Positions 34,672-43,747 of a DNA stretch of 64,000 nucleotides are shown here, piece after piece. Source of the DNA: Dyadobacter sp. CY356. Its GTDB lineage: Bacteria > Bacteroidota > Bacteroidia > Cytophagales > Spirosomataceae. Under the pieces are notes generated by a model. That model had not been told where the DNA came from, made no database searches, and saw only the letters and a list, made by a program, of their open reading frames with translations. Numbering within the stretch: the first letter of the stretch is position 1; the number at the start of each line of letters is the position of its first letter. The position numbers and the translations under genes are program-made. The stretch is from contig NZ_JAJTSZ010000001.1 of assembly GCF_021440195.1 (NCBI RefSeq), positions 1,412,554-1,476,553 of the forward strand, read 5' to 3'.

Positions 34672-36051
34672 ATGGCAACCTCAAATGTGTCAAGTGGTGT
34701 GCATATAAAGCAGGAGAAGGCTCAGAACTTTCAGTTACCATGGAGCAGCGCTGAAAAGGTGGCTTTCAGGATATCCTTTGTTTATTTCTTTTTGCTGGCC
34801 GTTCCGCTGGACTGGAAATATTACAAAACTGTATTTTCTATCAATTGGCTGGATCTTCATTATGGTGATTTTTTCAAACTGGCCCACTATTCTCCGGATT
34901 TTTTTGCAACAAATTCTTTTCTGAACTTAATCATCCTGCTTGTTGCCGCAGTCGTTGGTGGGATAATCTGGGGCGTTGTTGAAAAAGAAAAAAATGAATA
35001 TAATGCATTGTATTACTGGATCCGCGTCATCGTCCGTTATAGACTTGCGCTGGGGTTAATTGCCTATGGTCTGATCAAATTTTTTCCAATGCAGTCCCCG
35101 CTGCCTTCGATCAGTAATCTTAATACGCAGTACGGCGATTACTCCGACTGGAAAATATTTGCACTGAGCCTGGGCGTGGTGCCAGGTTATCAATCATTCC
35201 TTGGTTTGGTTGAGATTCTTGGCGGCCTTTTGCTTTTGAACAGAAGAACGACTTTCATCGGAACGCTGATCATCATTCCTTTTACAGGAAATGTTTTCAT
35301 ATCAAATCTTGCTTATACCGGTGGCGAGGCTGTTTACAGTTTTTATCTGATTCTTCTCGAGTTGTTTTTGTTCGCTTTTGACGCACCAAGATTTTACAGT
35401 TTACTTACACTGGAAAAACCTACAATTCCTAACCGATTTCACCCAACATTCCATTTGAAATGGCAGCAATATGGTAGACTTGGCCTCAAAATATTTTTTA
35501 TCTTCTTTTTTGTGATCCTTTTTGGATTTAAAACCAGAAACGGATATCACAACGATCCGTATCAATATCCAAAAGCACCTGGCCTGGCCAAGGCTGCGGG
35601 TCTGTATAATGTGGCAGAATTTAAGATTAATAACCAGGTTTTGCCTTATTCACCGATTGACCCAATTCGCTGGAAAGATGTGGTTTTTGAAGACTGGGCA
35701 ACACTGAGTATTCGTTCAAACAAACCGGTTATCATTGATTCGACCAATGCTGAAGAGATCCACGAAAACGACAAAGACCGGGTTTACGAGTTTCTCGGCT
35801 CTGCGGGTAGACATTATTACAGTTACAAAATTGATCCGGCAACGCAGGTCTTGAATCTTGAAAACAGAAACAAACATTATGCCTCTGACAAATTCAAGCT
35901 GCATTACAACCGGCCTGATTCTGCAACGATTATTCTCTGGGGAATAAACAGCGACCGGGATTCTGTTTTTGTCCGTCTTGAAAAAATCAACAAAAAATAT
36001 TTGCAGACGGAAATCAAGAAACTGGGAAGAAGAGGAAGTCCGAAACTTTGA
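34672..36051 (+). CDS. DoxX-like membrane protein with extracytoplasmic domain (paralog 2)
   Basis: A 459-residue homolog of the proteins at 13667 and 36093. The membrane half begins FRISFVYFFLLAVPLDWKYY and keeps the KFFPMQSPLPSISNLNTQYGDY loop and the VPGYQSFLGLVEILGGLLLL segment. The C-terminal soluble half has YNVAEFKINNQVLPYSP and HYNRPDSATIILWGINSDRD. The likeness to DoxX/DoxD thiosulfate:quinone oxidoreductase subunits is by general topology only. In this operon it could accept electrons from SoxCD-like proteins or the imported compound. 41 bp separate it from its paralog. Confidence 0.65.
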   Translation: MATSNVSSGVHIKQEKAQNFQLPWSSAEKVAFRISFVYFFLLAVPLDWKYYKTVFSINWLDLHYGDFFKLAHYSPDFFATNSFLNLIILLVAAVVGGIIWGVVEKEKNEYNALYYWIRVIVRYRLALGLIAYGLIKFFPMQSPLPSISNLNTQYGDYSDWKIFALSLGVVPGYQSFLGLVEILGGLLLLNRRTTFIGTLIIIPFTGNVFISNLAYTGGEAVYSFYLILLELFLFAFDAPRFYSLLTLEKPTIPNRFHPTFHLKWQQYGRLGLKIFFIFFFVILFGFKTRNGYHNDPYQYPKAPGLAKAAGLYNVAEFKINNQVLPYSPIDPIRWKDVVFEDWATLSIRSNKPVIIDSTNAEEIHENDKDRVYEFLGSAGRHYYSYKIDPATQVLNLENRNKHYASDKFKLHYNRPDSATIILWGINSDRDSVFVRLEKINKKYLQTEIKKLGRRGSPKL

Positions 36052-36092
36052 AATGAAACGGTTCGAAATTAAAATATAAATCAACATTCATT

Positions 36093-37742
36093 ATGTCACT
36101 TTCAACTAGTAATTCGGCAGATGTAGCAGAAGACACCGCTCGTGTCGACGGATCCGCCAGGGAAGATGTTTTTGCCGGGAAGGTATGGCCGGAGTGGCAA
36201 AAAATCCTGTTTCGTGTGGCATTTGTTTTCTTTGTCAGCATTTCCTTACCCTGGAATCCGGAGTGGTATAAGGTCGTGTTTTCGATAGACTGGGCAAATC
36301 TGCATTACCGTGATCCATATGACGTAGCCCGTTTTGGCTCAGGTCTGGAAATTTTTGGCCGGACACTTTTTGGAAGTGGCTTGAATGGTTATGCAACCTA
36401 TGTTATCACACTGATTTTCGCCGTTGTGGTCGCTGTGATCTGGACGGTAGCTGTCAAGGTGCTGAAAAAGGATCCGCAAAATTATATCAAACTGAATTAC
36501 TGGCTGCGTACGATTGTGCGTTATCGTGCCGGCATTGGTATCATAGGTTTTGGATTTACGAAGCTGCTGCCGACTCAAATGCCGTATCCTTCTCTCGGGC
36601 TTTTGAATACTGATTTTGGTGATTTTACCTTACAGAAAATTTACTGGTTATCTGTTGGAATTGTGCCCTGGTATCAGGTTTTTGCCGGTGTTGTTGAAAT
36701 TGCAGGAGGTGTGTTATTGTTTTTTAGAAAGACAACTTTTCTGGGTGCCATGCTTCTTTTTGGAGCGCTGGGCGATATTGTTTATGTGAATTTTGCTTAC
36801 GATGGTGGTGTGCATGTTTATAGCTCTTACTTTGTAATTTTATCTGCATTTTTGATGGTGCAGGATATTCCGCGTTTGTATAATCTGTTTATTCTTGAAC
36901 GTTATACCGTTCCCGTAAATTATTACCCGACCTTCACCAAAGCATGGCAGAAATACGCAAGAATTGGTATTAAATCGGCAGTAATTGGCATTTTCCTGTT
37001 TCTATTTTTTTATCTGTCCCTGGTAAATTTCCTGTACGATCCTTATAAACAACCATCAACAGCAGGGATTAAAGAGCTTCGTGGAAACTATAATGTGACC
37101 GAATTTCGCATCAATAATAAAGTGATACCATACGCACCGCAGGATACCGTGAGGTGGCAATGGGCGACTTTTGAAAAATGGACCACCCTGACTTTTAAAG
37201 TTAATAAACCGACACCACTTGATCTTTCCAACGGAGGAGGTTCGCCGATGAAAGATATCAGCAGGACATTTGAGCTGACAGGTACGGGCGGAGGACAAAG
37301 GGTTTTTCATTATTATGGTGATCCGGTTGAACATGTGCTGTATTTGCAGGACAAATTCAAAGCACCTTCCGGACGGGAGTTGGGCGCGCGTGATGCAACG
37401 GATCTATCGGGCGGTGCGCCAAAACCAAAAAAGAAAAAACTGAAACCGGAAGATGAGCCGGATCCAAACTGGATAAGTAAAGCGGCCTGGATTAATATTG
37501 GTGATGAGGTTAAAAAAATCGATCAGCGTGCCGCTTCTACGCGCCGCGACCGGGAATTTGCCGAAGCACCAAAAAATGAAAAACGCAACCGGATGATTTT
37601 GACTTATCAGACTACGGATGGATCTCATGTCATTTTGAAAGGAATTGATCAAAACAAAGATTCGCTGTACGTTGTACTTGACCGGGTAAATAAAAATTAT
37701 GTTTTGCCAAAAAGTACACTTGATGCTGGTAAGTATGACTAA
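36093..37742 (+). CDS. DoxX-like membrane protein with Lys-rich insertion (paralog 3)
   Basis: A 549-residue member of the same family as 13667 and 34672, with the shared KLLPTQMPYPSLGLLNTDFGDF loop and YNVTEFRINNKVIPYAP strand. It is about 90 residues longer because of an insertion around residues 420-500 in the soluble domain. That insertion contains the tract KPKKKKLKPEDEPD and many other charged residues before the common ending ILKGIDQNKDSLYVVLDRVNK. Its last 8 bases overlap the SoxD-like start. Its role is unknown; the insertion might bind an acidic partner such as a cytochrome. Confidence 0.65.
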   Translation: MSLSTSNSADVAEDTARVDGSAREDVFAGKVWPEWQKILFRVAFVFFVSISLPWNPEWYKVVFSIDWANLHYRDPYDVARFGSGLEIFGRTLFGSGLNGYATYVITLIFAVVVAVIWTVAVKVLKKDPQNYIKLNYWLRTIVRYRAGIGIIGFGFTKLLPTQMPYPSLGLLNTDFGDFTLQKIYWLSVGIVPWYQVFAGVVEIAGGVLLFFRKTTFLGAMLLFGALGDIVYVNFAYDGGVHVYSSYFVILSAFLMVQDIPRLYNLFILERYTVPVNYYPTFTKAWQKYARIGIKSAVIGIFLFLFFYLSLVNFLYDPYKQPSTAGIKELRGNYNVTEFRINNKVIPYAPQDTVRWQWATFEKWTTLTFKVNKPTPLDLSNGGGSPMKDISRTFELTGTGGGQRVFHYYGDPVEHVLYLQDKFKAPSGRELGARDATDLSGGAPKPKKKKLKPEDEPDPNWISKAAWINIGDEVKKIDQRAASTRRDREFAEAPKNEKRNRMILTYQTTDGSHVILKGIDQNKDSLYVVLDRVNKNYVLPKSTLDAGKYD

Positions 37743-38334
37743 AATCAGAGTGATAACCGGAGTAGCCTGTCTGCTTTTCTCCTTATCATTAACCTCATTG
37801 CAAAGCCTGACCACCACTAAAAACGGTGGCCAGGCTGATACGCTTAAATATCCCAGGACTTTTGGTTTTGGCAGAACAGCAACTTTGAAAGAAATCGCGA
37901 TACTTGATACTGACGTCCGGCCTGATGGAAAAGGGCTTCCGGCAGGTTCGGGAAAAGCGACGGAAGGTAAGCTGGTATATGCTGCAAAATGTTCAGCCTG
38001 TCACGGTGCAACCGGCGTCGAAGGGCCAAATGATCAGCTCGTAACGATAAAAAATCCAACCGATCCGAAAGTTAAAGTCAGGAATAAAACAATAGGGAAT
38101 TACTGGCCATATGCCACTACGATTTTTGATTATATCAAACGCGCCATGCCCTTTAACCAGCCCGGCTCGCTGACTGATCAGGAAGTGTACAACCTGACTG
38201 CGTTTTTACTGCACGAAAATGGTCTGATTAAAGCAGCTGATATAATCAATGCCAATACTCTTCCCAAAGTGGTTATGCCTGCACGCGATTTTTTCGTGCC
38301 TGATGATCGTAAGGACGGTCCGGAAATTCGTTAG
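37735..38334 (+). CDS. soxD: SoxD-like c-type cytochrome
   Basis: A 199-residue periplasmic cytochrome c. I chose the ATG at 37735, overlapping the upstream gene by 8 bases, because it gives a good signal peptide (VITGVACLLFSLSLTSLQS). The SoxD hallmark FGFGRTATLKEIAILDTDVRPDGKGLP precedes the haem motif CSACH (residues 86-90), and a distal Met lies in AMPFNQPGSLTDQEVYNLTAFLL. SoxD passes electrons from the SoxC molybdenum centre during sulfane oxidation. Only one haem motif is present. It is 26 bp upstream of the SoxC-like gene. Confidence 0.85.
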   Translation: MTKIRVITGVACLLFSLSLTSLQSLTTTKNGGQADTLKYPRTFGFGRTATLKEIAILDTDVRPDGKGLPAGSGKATEGKLVYAAKCSACHGATGVEGPNDQLVTIKNPTDPKVKVRNKTIGNYWPYATTIFDYIKRAMPFNQPGSLTDQEVYNLTAFLLHENGLIKAADIINANTLPKVVMPARDFFVPDDRKDGPEIR

Positions 38335-38360
38335 CAAAACTCAAAAAATCAATAACCTTT

Positions 38361-39611
38361 ATGCCTGATCAAAAGGGAGACAAACCGCTGGAAAACGGGA
38401 AAAAGATTAGTCGCAGAACACTTCTCGGCGGTGCAGCAACCGCCGCTGTGGTTTTGGCCCAAACAGCCTCGGGGAAAAGTTTTCAGGCTGCCTTAACAAA
38501 ATCTGAACTGCATTTGCTTGAAGATCCGACGAAAGTTCCGGGAGTTCCGCCGGGAACTTTGGGAACAAGATCACCTTTTGAAAAACCTGTCAAAGCACCT
38601 TCAGATATTTCGTCCCGAACGCCATTGCAGGATTTATTTGGAACCATAACACCCTCTGATCTTCATTTTGAAAGAAATCATAATGGAGTTCCTGCTATTG
38701 ATCCTGCAAAATATGAGCTTATCATTCACGGGATGGTGGATAAACCGATGGTTTTTACACTCGCTGATCTAAAACGTTTTCCTTCTGTTTCAAGGATTGC
38801 TTTTCTGGAATGTTCCGGTAATTATCGTGGTGCTGCGGATGGGAAAATTACCCCGCAGCAGCTATGCGGGCTAACCAGCCAGAGTGAATGGACCGGGGTT
38901 AAACTTTCCACATTATTTCGGGAAGTGGGCGTCAGTCCAAAATCGACCTGGTTTTTGGCAGAAGGCGGTGATGCTGCGGTTATGACCAGAAGTGTACCGG
39001 TAGAAAAAGGCTGGGATGACGCCATAATCTGTTATGCCCAAAATAGTGAAGCGATCCGGCCGGAGCAGGGATATCCCGTGCGTTTATTTCTGCCGGGATG
39101 GGAGGGCAATATCAATGTAAAATGGCTGCGAAGGATCGAACTTTCCGATCAACCTTTTCAAACACGTCAGGAAACTTCTAAATATACCGAAGCAATTGGT
39201 GGCGGAAAGATCCGTCAGTTTAGTTTTACGATCGATGCCCGGTCCATAATCACTTATCCTTCCTATCCGCAAAAAGTAGAAAAGGGATGGATTGAAATAC
39301 GTGGCATTGCATGGAGCGGCAGAGGTAAAGTCGTTCGTGTTGAAGTTAGTACAGATGCCGGCAAAACCTGGAAACCAGCAGAATTGCAGGGTCCGGTCAT
39401 GGACAAATCCCATACCGCTTTTCGTTATTTGTGGAACTGGAACGGCCAGTCAACCGAAATTCTAAGCAGAACGGTGGATGAAACAGGTTATGTTCAACCA
39501 TTCTTGAAAGATCTGCTGGCGGCCCGTGGCGGAAACATGGGTTATCACTACAATCCGGTCACTGCCTGGTATATTCAAAACGATGGACAGGTTTTGTTTA
39601 AAGCAACTTAA
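38361..39611 (+). CDS. soxC: SoxC-like molybdopterin sulfite/sulfane dehydrogenase
   Basis: A 416-residue sulfite-oxidase-family enzyme with a Tat-type signal (SRRTLLGG, residues 18-25). Typical SoxC sequence: TPLQDLFGTITPSDLHFERNH, then YELIIHGMVDKPMVFTLADL, the molybdenum Cys in FLECSGN (about residue 151), GYPVRLFLPGWEGNINVKWL, and the C-terminal dimerisation domain. In the Sox system SoxCD oxidises the SoxY-bound sulfane. No SoxXA, SoxYZ or SoxB is in this window, so here it may act on another sulfur substrate, perhaps sulfite. Sits in the SusCD-DoxX operon. Confidence 0.9.
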   Translation: MPDQKGDKPLENGKKISRRTLLGGAATAAVVLAQTASGKSFQAALTKSELHLLEDPTKVPGVPPGTLGTRSPFEKPVKAPSDISSRTPLQDLFGTITPSDLHFERNHNGVPAIDPAKYELIIHGMVDKPMVFTLADLKRFPSVSRIAFLECSGNYRGAADGKITPQQLCGLTSQSEWTGVKLSTLFREVGVSPKSTWFLAEGGDAAVMTRSVPVEKGWDDAIICYAQNSEAIRPEQGYPVRLFLPGWEGNINVKWLRRIELSDQPFQTRQETSKYTEAIGGGKIRQFSFTIDARSIITYPSYPQKVEKGWIEIRGIAWSGRGKVVRVEVSTDAGKTWKPAELQGPVMDKSHTAFRYLWNWNGQSTEILSRTVDETGYVQPFLKDLLAARGGNMGYHYNPVTAWYIQNDGQVLFKAT

Positions 39612-39655
39612 ATATTTTGTTGGCATTGTTTATTTGGAATGCCAAGTCAATACAA

Positions 39656-41089
39656 ATGAAAAATACCCAATATGATGCAGTCGTTGTCGGCTCTGGACCG
39701 AATGGATTGGCTGCGGCTATTACACTTCAACAAGCGGGACTTTCTGTATTACTTGTGGAAGGGCGGGATACTCTTGGAGGCGGTATGCGCACTGCTGAGC
39801 TGACGCTTCCAGGCTATCATCATGATGTCTGTTCTGCAGTTCATCCAATGGCTGCCATTTCGCCATTTTTCACATCAATTCCGCTAAAAGAGCATGGATT
39901 TACACTGATAGAGCCAACCTACGCTGCTGCGCATCCTTTTGACGATGGTACAGTGGCTTTGCTGAAAAACTCGCTGGAAGAAACTGCCGACGGACTTGGT
40001 GAAGATCGCGATGCATACCTTTCATTGATAAAAAATTCAGTTAGAGATTTGCCAAAACTCTTGCCTGATATACTAGGGCCATTTCCTATTCCCAGATATC
40101 CGATTGCACTGGCATCTTTTGGTTTGAAAGCTTTGCCACCAATCAGCTGGACGGCAAACCGGTTTAAAACCAAACAGGCACGCGGCCTGTGGGCAGGAGT
40201 TGCGGCTCATGCGGTCCAGCCTTTTAACAATATCGCATCCTCCGCTATTGGGCTTGTGATGACCTCGGCGGCTCATATTGGTGGCTGGCCAATCGTAGAA
40301 GGTGGCTCACAATCCCTTGCCAACGCGTTGGCTTCGTACTTTATTTCTCTTGGAGGAAAAATTCAGACAAGCCTGTTTGTTAAATCCATAGACGAATTAC
40401 CTTCTTCAAAGGCAGTACTTTTTGACGTTGGGCCCAGGCAGCTCATTTCAATCGCTGGGAACAAGCTTGGAACTTCTTACATCAGCAGATTGAAAAAGTT
40501 TAAGTACGGTATGGGTGTTTTTAAAATAGATTGGGCACTCAACGAACCGATTCCTTTTACCAACAAACATGCATCCGGGGCAGGTACAGTGCATCTTGGC
40601 AATACTTTTGAAGATATCTCATACAGTGAAAAAATAACCACGGAGGGCAGGCACTCTGATAAACCGTATGTACTATTATCGCAGCCCAGTTTGTTTGATA
40701 AAACCCGTGCCCCCGAAGGAAAACATACGGCCTGGGCTTATTGCCACGTCCCCAACGGCTCTCAGGTTGATATGACCAATATTATTGAAAATCAGATTGA
40801 ACGATTTGCACCCGGTTTTAAAGATACAATCCTGAAAAGAAGTACGTTGAACACGATGCAATTGCAGGAATATAATCCGAATTATGTAGGCGGTGATGTT
40901 GTCGGTGGACTTCAAAACCTGGCGCAGTTATACAGCCGCCCTGTTTTGAGTTTATCTCCTTACAGGACTCCTGCAAAAGGAATTTACTTATGCTCAGCTT
41001 CGACTCCTCCGGGTGGTGGGGTACATGGTTTATGTGGTTATCATGCGGCAAAACAGGCATTAAAAGACCTGTTTGGAAATGTCCATTAG
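39656..41089 (+). CDS. FAD-dependent oxidoreductase, phytoene-desaturase-like (PYROXD2-like)
   Basis: A 477-residue flavoprotein with an N-terminal dinucleotide fold (VVVGSGPNGLAAAITLQQAG, then VLLVEGRDTLGGGMRT). The histidine-containing GYHHDVCSAVHPM segment and the final LCSASTPPGGGVHGLCGYHAA are typical of the NAD(P)/FAD oxidoreductases related to carotenoid desaturases. I start at 39656 rather than 39617, since the FAD fold then begins within 6 residues. Last gene of the Sox-like operon, 45 bp after soxC. No carotenoid genes are nearby, so its substrate is open. Confidence 0.85.
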   Translation: MKNTQYDAVVVGSGPNGLAAAITLQQAGLSVLLVEGRDTLGGGMRTAELTLPGYHHDVCSAVHPMAAISPFFTSIPLKEHGFTLIEPTYAAAHPFDDGTVALLKNSLEETADGLGEDRDAYLSLIKNSVRDLPKLLPDILGPFPIPRYPIALASFGLKALPPISWTANRFKTKQARGLWAGVAAHAVQPFNNIASSAIGLVMTSAAHIGGWPIVEGGSQSLANALASYFISLGGKIQTSLFVKSIDELPSSKAVLFDVGPRQLISIAGNKLGTSYISRLKKFKYGMGVFKIDWALNEPIPFTNKHASGAGTVHLGNTFEDISYSEKITTEGRHSDKPYVLLSQPSLFDKTRAPEGKHTAWAYCHVPNGSQVDMTNIIENQIERFAPGFKDTILKRSTLNTMQLQEYNPNYVGGDVVGGLQNLAQLYSRPVLSLSPYRTPAKGIYLCSASTPPGGGVHGLCGYHAAKQALKDLFGNVH

Positions 41090-41141
41090 TCCGTTTTCTA
41101 CCTTAAAAATATTTCGCAAGCACATTTTTCCTCCACACATG

Positions 41142-41302
41142 TTATCAAAAAAGCAAAATACAGCAGGAGTGATTCTATTCGAATGTATTAAGATCTGGGG
41201 GCCGCCGCTGCGGTATAATCGGAAAAGACTTCATTCTGCCCTTGATACATGTCGCCAAAAGAATTTGACGAACTTTTGAATACGCAGGGAATTGAGGCTT
41301 AA
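41142..41302 (+). pseudogene. IS3-family transposase C-terminal remnant
   Basis: One frame gives LRYNRKRLHSAL, the usual end of IS3-type OrfB, and the next frame continues MSPKEFDELLNTQGIEA and stop. So the last 40 or so residues survive with a frameshift and an internal disruption. It marks the border between the sulfur island and the accessory DNA that follows. It is not closely similar to the intact IS3 copies later in the window. Confidence 0.75.
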
Positions 41303-41421
41303 CATTTTGCCCTCTTTATTATTGCAATTCCATATGTATGTGAACAGACTTTGACGAAGGCAATAATCTTATTCGCTAATCGATTTATTTTCTATTTAAA
41401 GTTAATGCAACCACCGGTTTT

Positions 41422-42264
41422 TTAACTGCAGGCGCTCGCCTTTTTTTCAATTAACTCTGTTGGCGTAAGGCCAAATGTTTTTTTGAAGGTGAATGAGAAA
41501 TGCGACAGGTTTTCAAAACCAACTTCCAGATAAACTTCCGAAGGCCGCATCTGTCTTTTTGAAATAAGATAATGTGCTTGCTCCAATCGCTTTTGTTGTA
41601 ACCACTTTTCTGGCGTCGTTTCAAAAATCTTTGTGAAATCCCGTTTGAATGTAGACAGGCTGCGTCCTGTAAGTTTGGAAAAGGTGAGTAGGGGAATGTT
41701 GTACATGAAATTGTGGTTCATGTACATTTCCAAATCGATCTTATGCGGCGGCTGAAAATCAAACAAAAGCTTTTGGTAAATATCGCCGCTTTGAAGCAGC
41801 AGTTCAATGGCTTCAAGGGTTTTGAGCTCCGCCAGCTTTGCTGTCAGTTTTTCCGGACGCTGCGCGTAGGGCACTAATGAATCAAAAAATCCTTTTAAAA
41901 ATACATCGCCTGTCAGCTCCATCATCGCTTTTCCTTTGTATGCACCTTGTTTGGCAACATCGTTTTCAAAGGCATATTGGTGCAGCGTTTTTTGATCAAG
42001 AAATATGCTGATCAATGCAGGCGGATCACCATTTGGACCCGCTTTTTTTAATTTTTTGAACAATTCATTCCGGCGCATCAGACAGATAGTGCCTTCCTTC
42101 ATCACAAATGTTCCTTCGTTCGAAAAGTAGTAGGATTCCCCTGAAAGCATGATGCCTAATGCATGTTCAGGAAAGTAATGTTCGCTGCTTTGCGTCTTTT
42201 GGTGACCTTGTGCATATAGGACATTATGTTGAACAACGACGTTTTCCATTTTGCTCAATTCCAT
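41422..42264 (-). CDS. AraC family transcriptional regulator
   Basis: A 280-residue regulator with an N-terminal effector-type domain and a C-terminal AraC double helix-turn-helix (LTGRSLSTFKRDFTKIFETTPEKWLQ, then RPSEVYLEVGFENLSHFSFTFKKTFGLTPTEL). It lies 5 bp downstream of the SDR gene on the same strand, so the two are one operon and the regulator probably controls it. Effector unknown. Confidence 0.93.
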   Translation of the reverse strand: MELSKMENVVVQHNVLYAQGHQKTQSSEHYFPEHALGIMLSGESYYFSNEGTFVMKEGTICLMRRNELFKKLKKAGPNGDPPALISIFLDQKTLHQYAFENDVAKQGAYKGKAMMELTGDVFLKGFFDSLVPYAQRPEKLTAKLAELKTLEAIELLLQSGDIYQKLLFDFQPPHKIDLEMYMNHNFMYNIPLLTFSKLTGRSLSTFKRDFTKIFETTPEKWLQQKRLEQAHYLISKRQMRPSEVYLEVGFENLSHFSFTFKKTFGLTPTELIEKKASACS

Positions 42265-42269
42265 TGTGG

Positions 42270-43085
42270 TTATTTTATTTGGCTCATGATCAACCTATCC
42301 ATTTGCTTGTCAGATAGAATCCTTCTCAAAAATAGCAAAAGCGAGGAAGCCATTTGCGAAGTTGTATACCGGGTTTTGGGACTTTTAGCTTCTATTCCGC
42401 TCCTGACCAGTTTGGCGATCACTTCTGGCTCTGCTATATCTTTATTTAACCGGGTAAATACATTGTGTGTTTTTGCCGCCAGGTCTTTGTAAACTGTATG
42501 GCTGGATACTTTCATGAGAAGGTCAGTGGCAACATTGCCCCATTCAGATCTGGTGGCACCCGGCTCAACAACGATCACGTCAATGCCAAACTGCTTCACT
42601 TCACTTCGCATACTATCGCTCAATGCTTCCAATGCAAATTTGCTTGCATGGTACCAACCTCCTAAGGGAAAAGCAATCTTACCGCCAACAGAAGAAATGT
42701 TCACAATCTTGCCGTACTTGTTTTCCCGCATTTTAGGCAAAACCAGTTGCGCCAAACGCATAGCGCCAAATACGTTCACTTCTAATTGATAACGGGCGTC
42801 TTCCATCGAAATGTCTTCAATTGCTCCTTCTAAACCAAAGCCTGCATTGTTAACTAAAATTTCAATACTTCCTGCTTCTTGCAAAATTTGATTAACGCAC
42901 GCCGTCACGCTATCGTCTTTAGTTACATCAAGTGCGATCGGTTTGATGCCCCAGGATTTCAACTCTTCCATTTTGTCGGTCCTGCGCGCAGCACCATACA
43001 CATTATAACCATTTTGAGCGAGATAAATTGCAGTCGCTTTGCCAATTCCAGCCGAAGCCCCTGTCACTAATACTGTCTTTTTCAT
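42270..43085 (-). CDS. Short-chain dehydrogenase/reductase
   Basis: A 271-residue classical SDR. Cofactor motif TGASAGIGKAT is at the N-terminus, NNAGFG follows, and the catalytic triad appears as ISSVGGK (Ser) with YHASKFALE (Tyr-x3-Lys). An Arg in GAARRTDKM after the second strand suggests NADP(H) preference. First gene of an operon with the AraC regulator. Substrate not predictable. Confidence 0.92.
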   Translation of the reverse strand: MKKTVLVTGASAGIGKATAIYLAQNGYNVYGAARRTDKMEELKSWGIKPIALDVTKDDSVTACVNQILQEAGSIEILVNNAGFGLEGAIEDISMEDARYQLEVNVFGAMRLAQLVLPKMRENKYGKIVNISSVGGKIAFPLGGWYHASKFALEALSDSMRSEVKQFGIDVIVVEPGATRSEWGNVATDLLMKVSSHTVYKDLAAKTHNVFTRLNKDIAEPEVIAKLVRSGIEAKSPKTRYTTSQMASSLLLFLRRILSDKQMDRLIMSQIK

Positions 43086-43747
43086 TTTGTCTAAGTTTTC
43101 ATTTGCTAAAATTTATATGACAAAGGTAACTTAGGCCTGATGGCACGGGTTTGTTGAAAAGTCCAAGTTTGTATGCTGACAAGGTCAAATGCAGGATACT
43201 TTGACCACGAATATTTCTGTAACAGTTCTTGCAGGCTAAGTATTAGTCTATTCAAGCCAGGAATATCGATACTGTTGGTTGTATTACATTCAATGTAGTG
43301 TGTTAGCCACCAATGGCTTTGTCACGCTTATATCGGTAATAGGGTTTTGTTCTTTATTTATAACGATAATTAGTATAACCGATGAATTGAAATCTCACCG
43401 GTTACAAAGTCAACTGAACTAGATTTAGAGGTTACAAGGATGTGCATCTTCCGAGCCTGTAACACTACCAGTAGGGCTATTTAAATCAAGTACCGCAAGG
43501 ACAAGCAGTTTATTTCGATTTCAACGGTATTAGTACCTAGCAAGTCATTCATTGCTGTTGCCGTAAAGCCGGGTCTTGCGGCGCGAATCTTTATTTCAGT
43601 ATCTTCCAGTTCAACAACAAGTGCTAGCGTTATAACGTTTAAAGCGGCTTAAGTGACAGGGGAGGTTGCTCCAAAATACGAATGGTGATATTTCATTGAT
43701 GGGGGTTGAAGGAATACTATATGTAACCATTATTTTTTTAATATTAA
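43086..43747. other. Gene-free stretch
   Basis: About 660 bp with no supportable gene. A short plus-strand frame around 43435-43530 reads a little like the end of a secreted Bacteroidota protein (a CASSEPVTLPVGLF phrase) but is full of stops afterwards; I do not call it. Confidence 0.4.
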
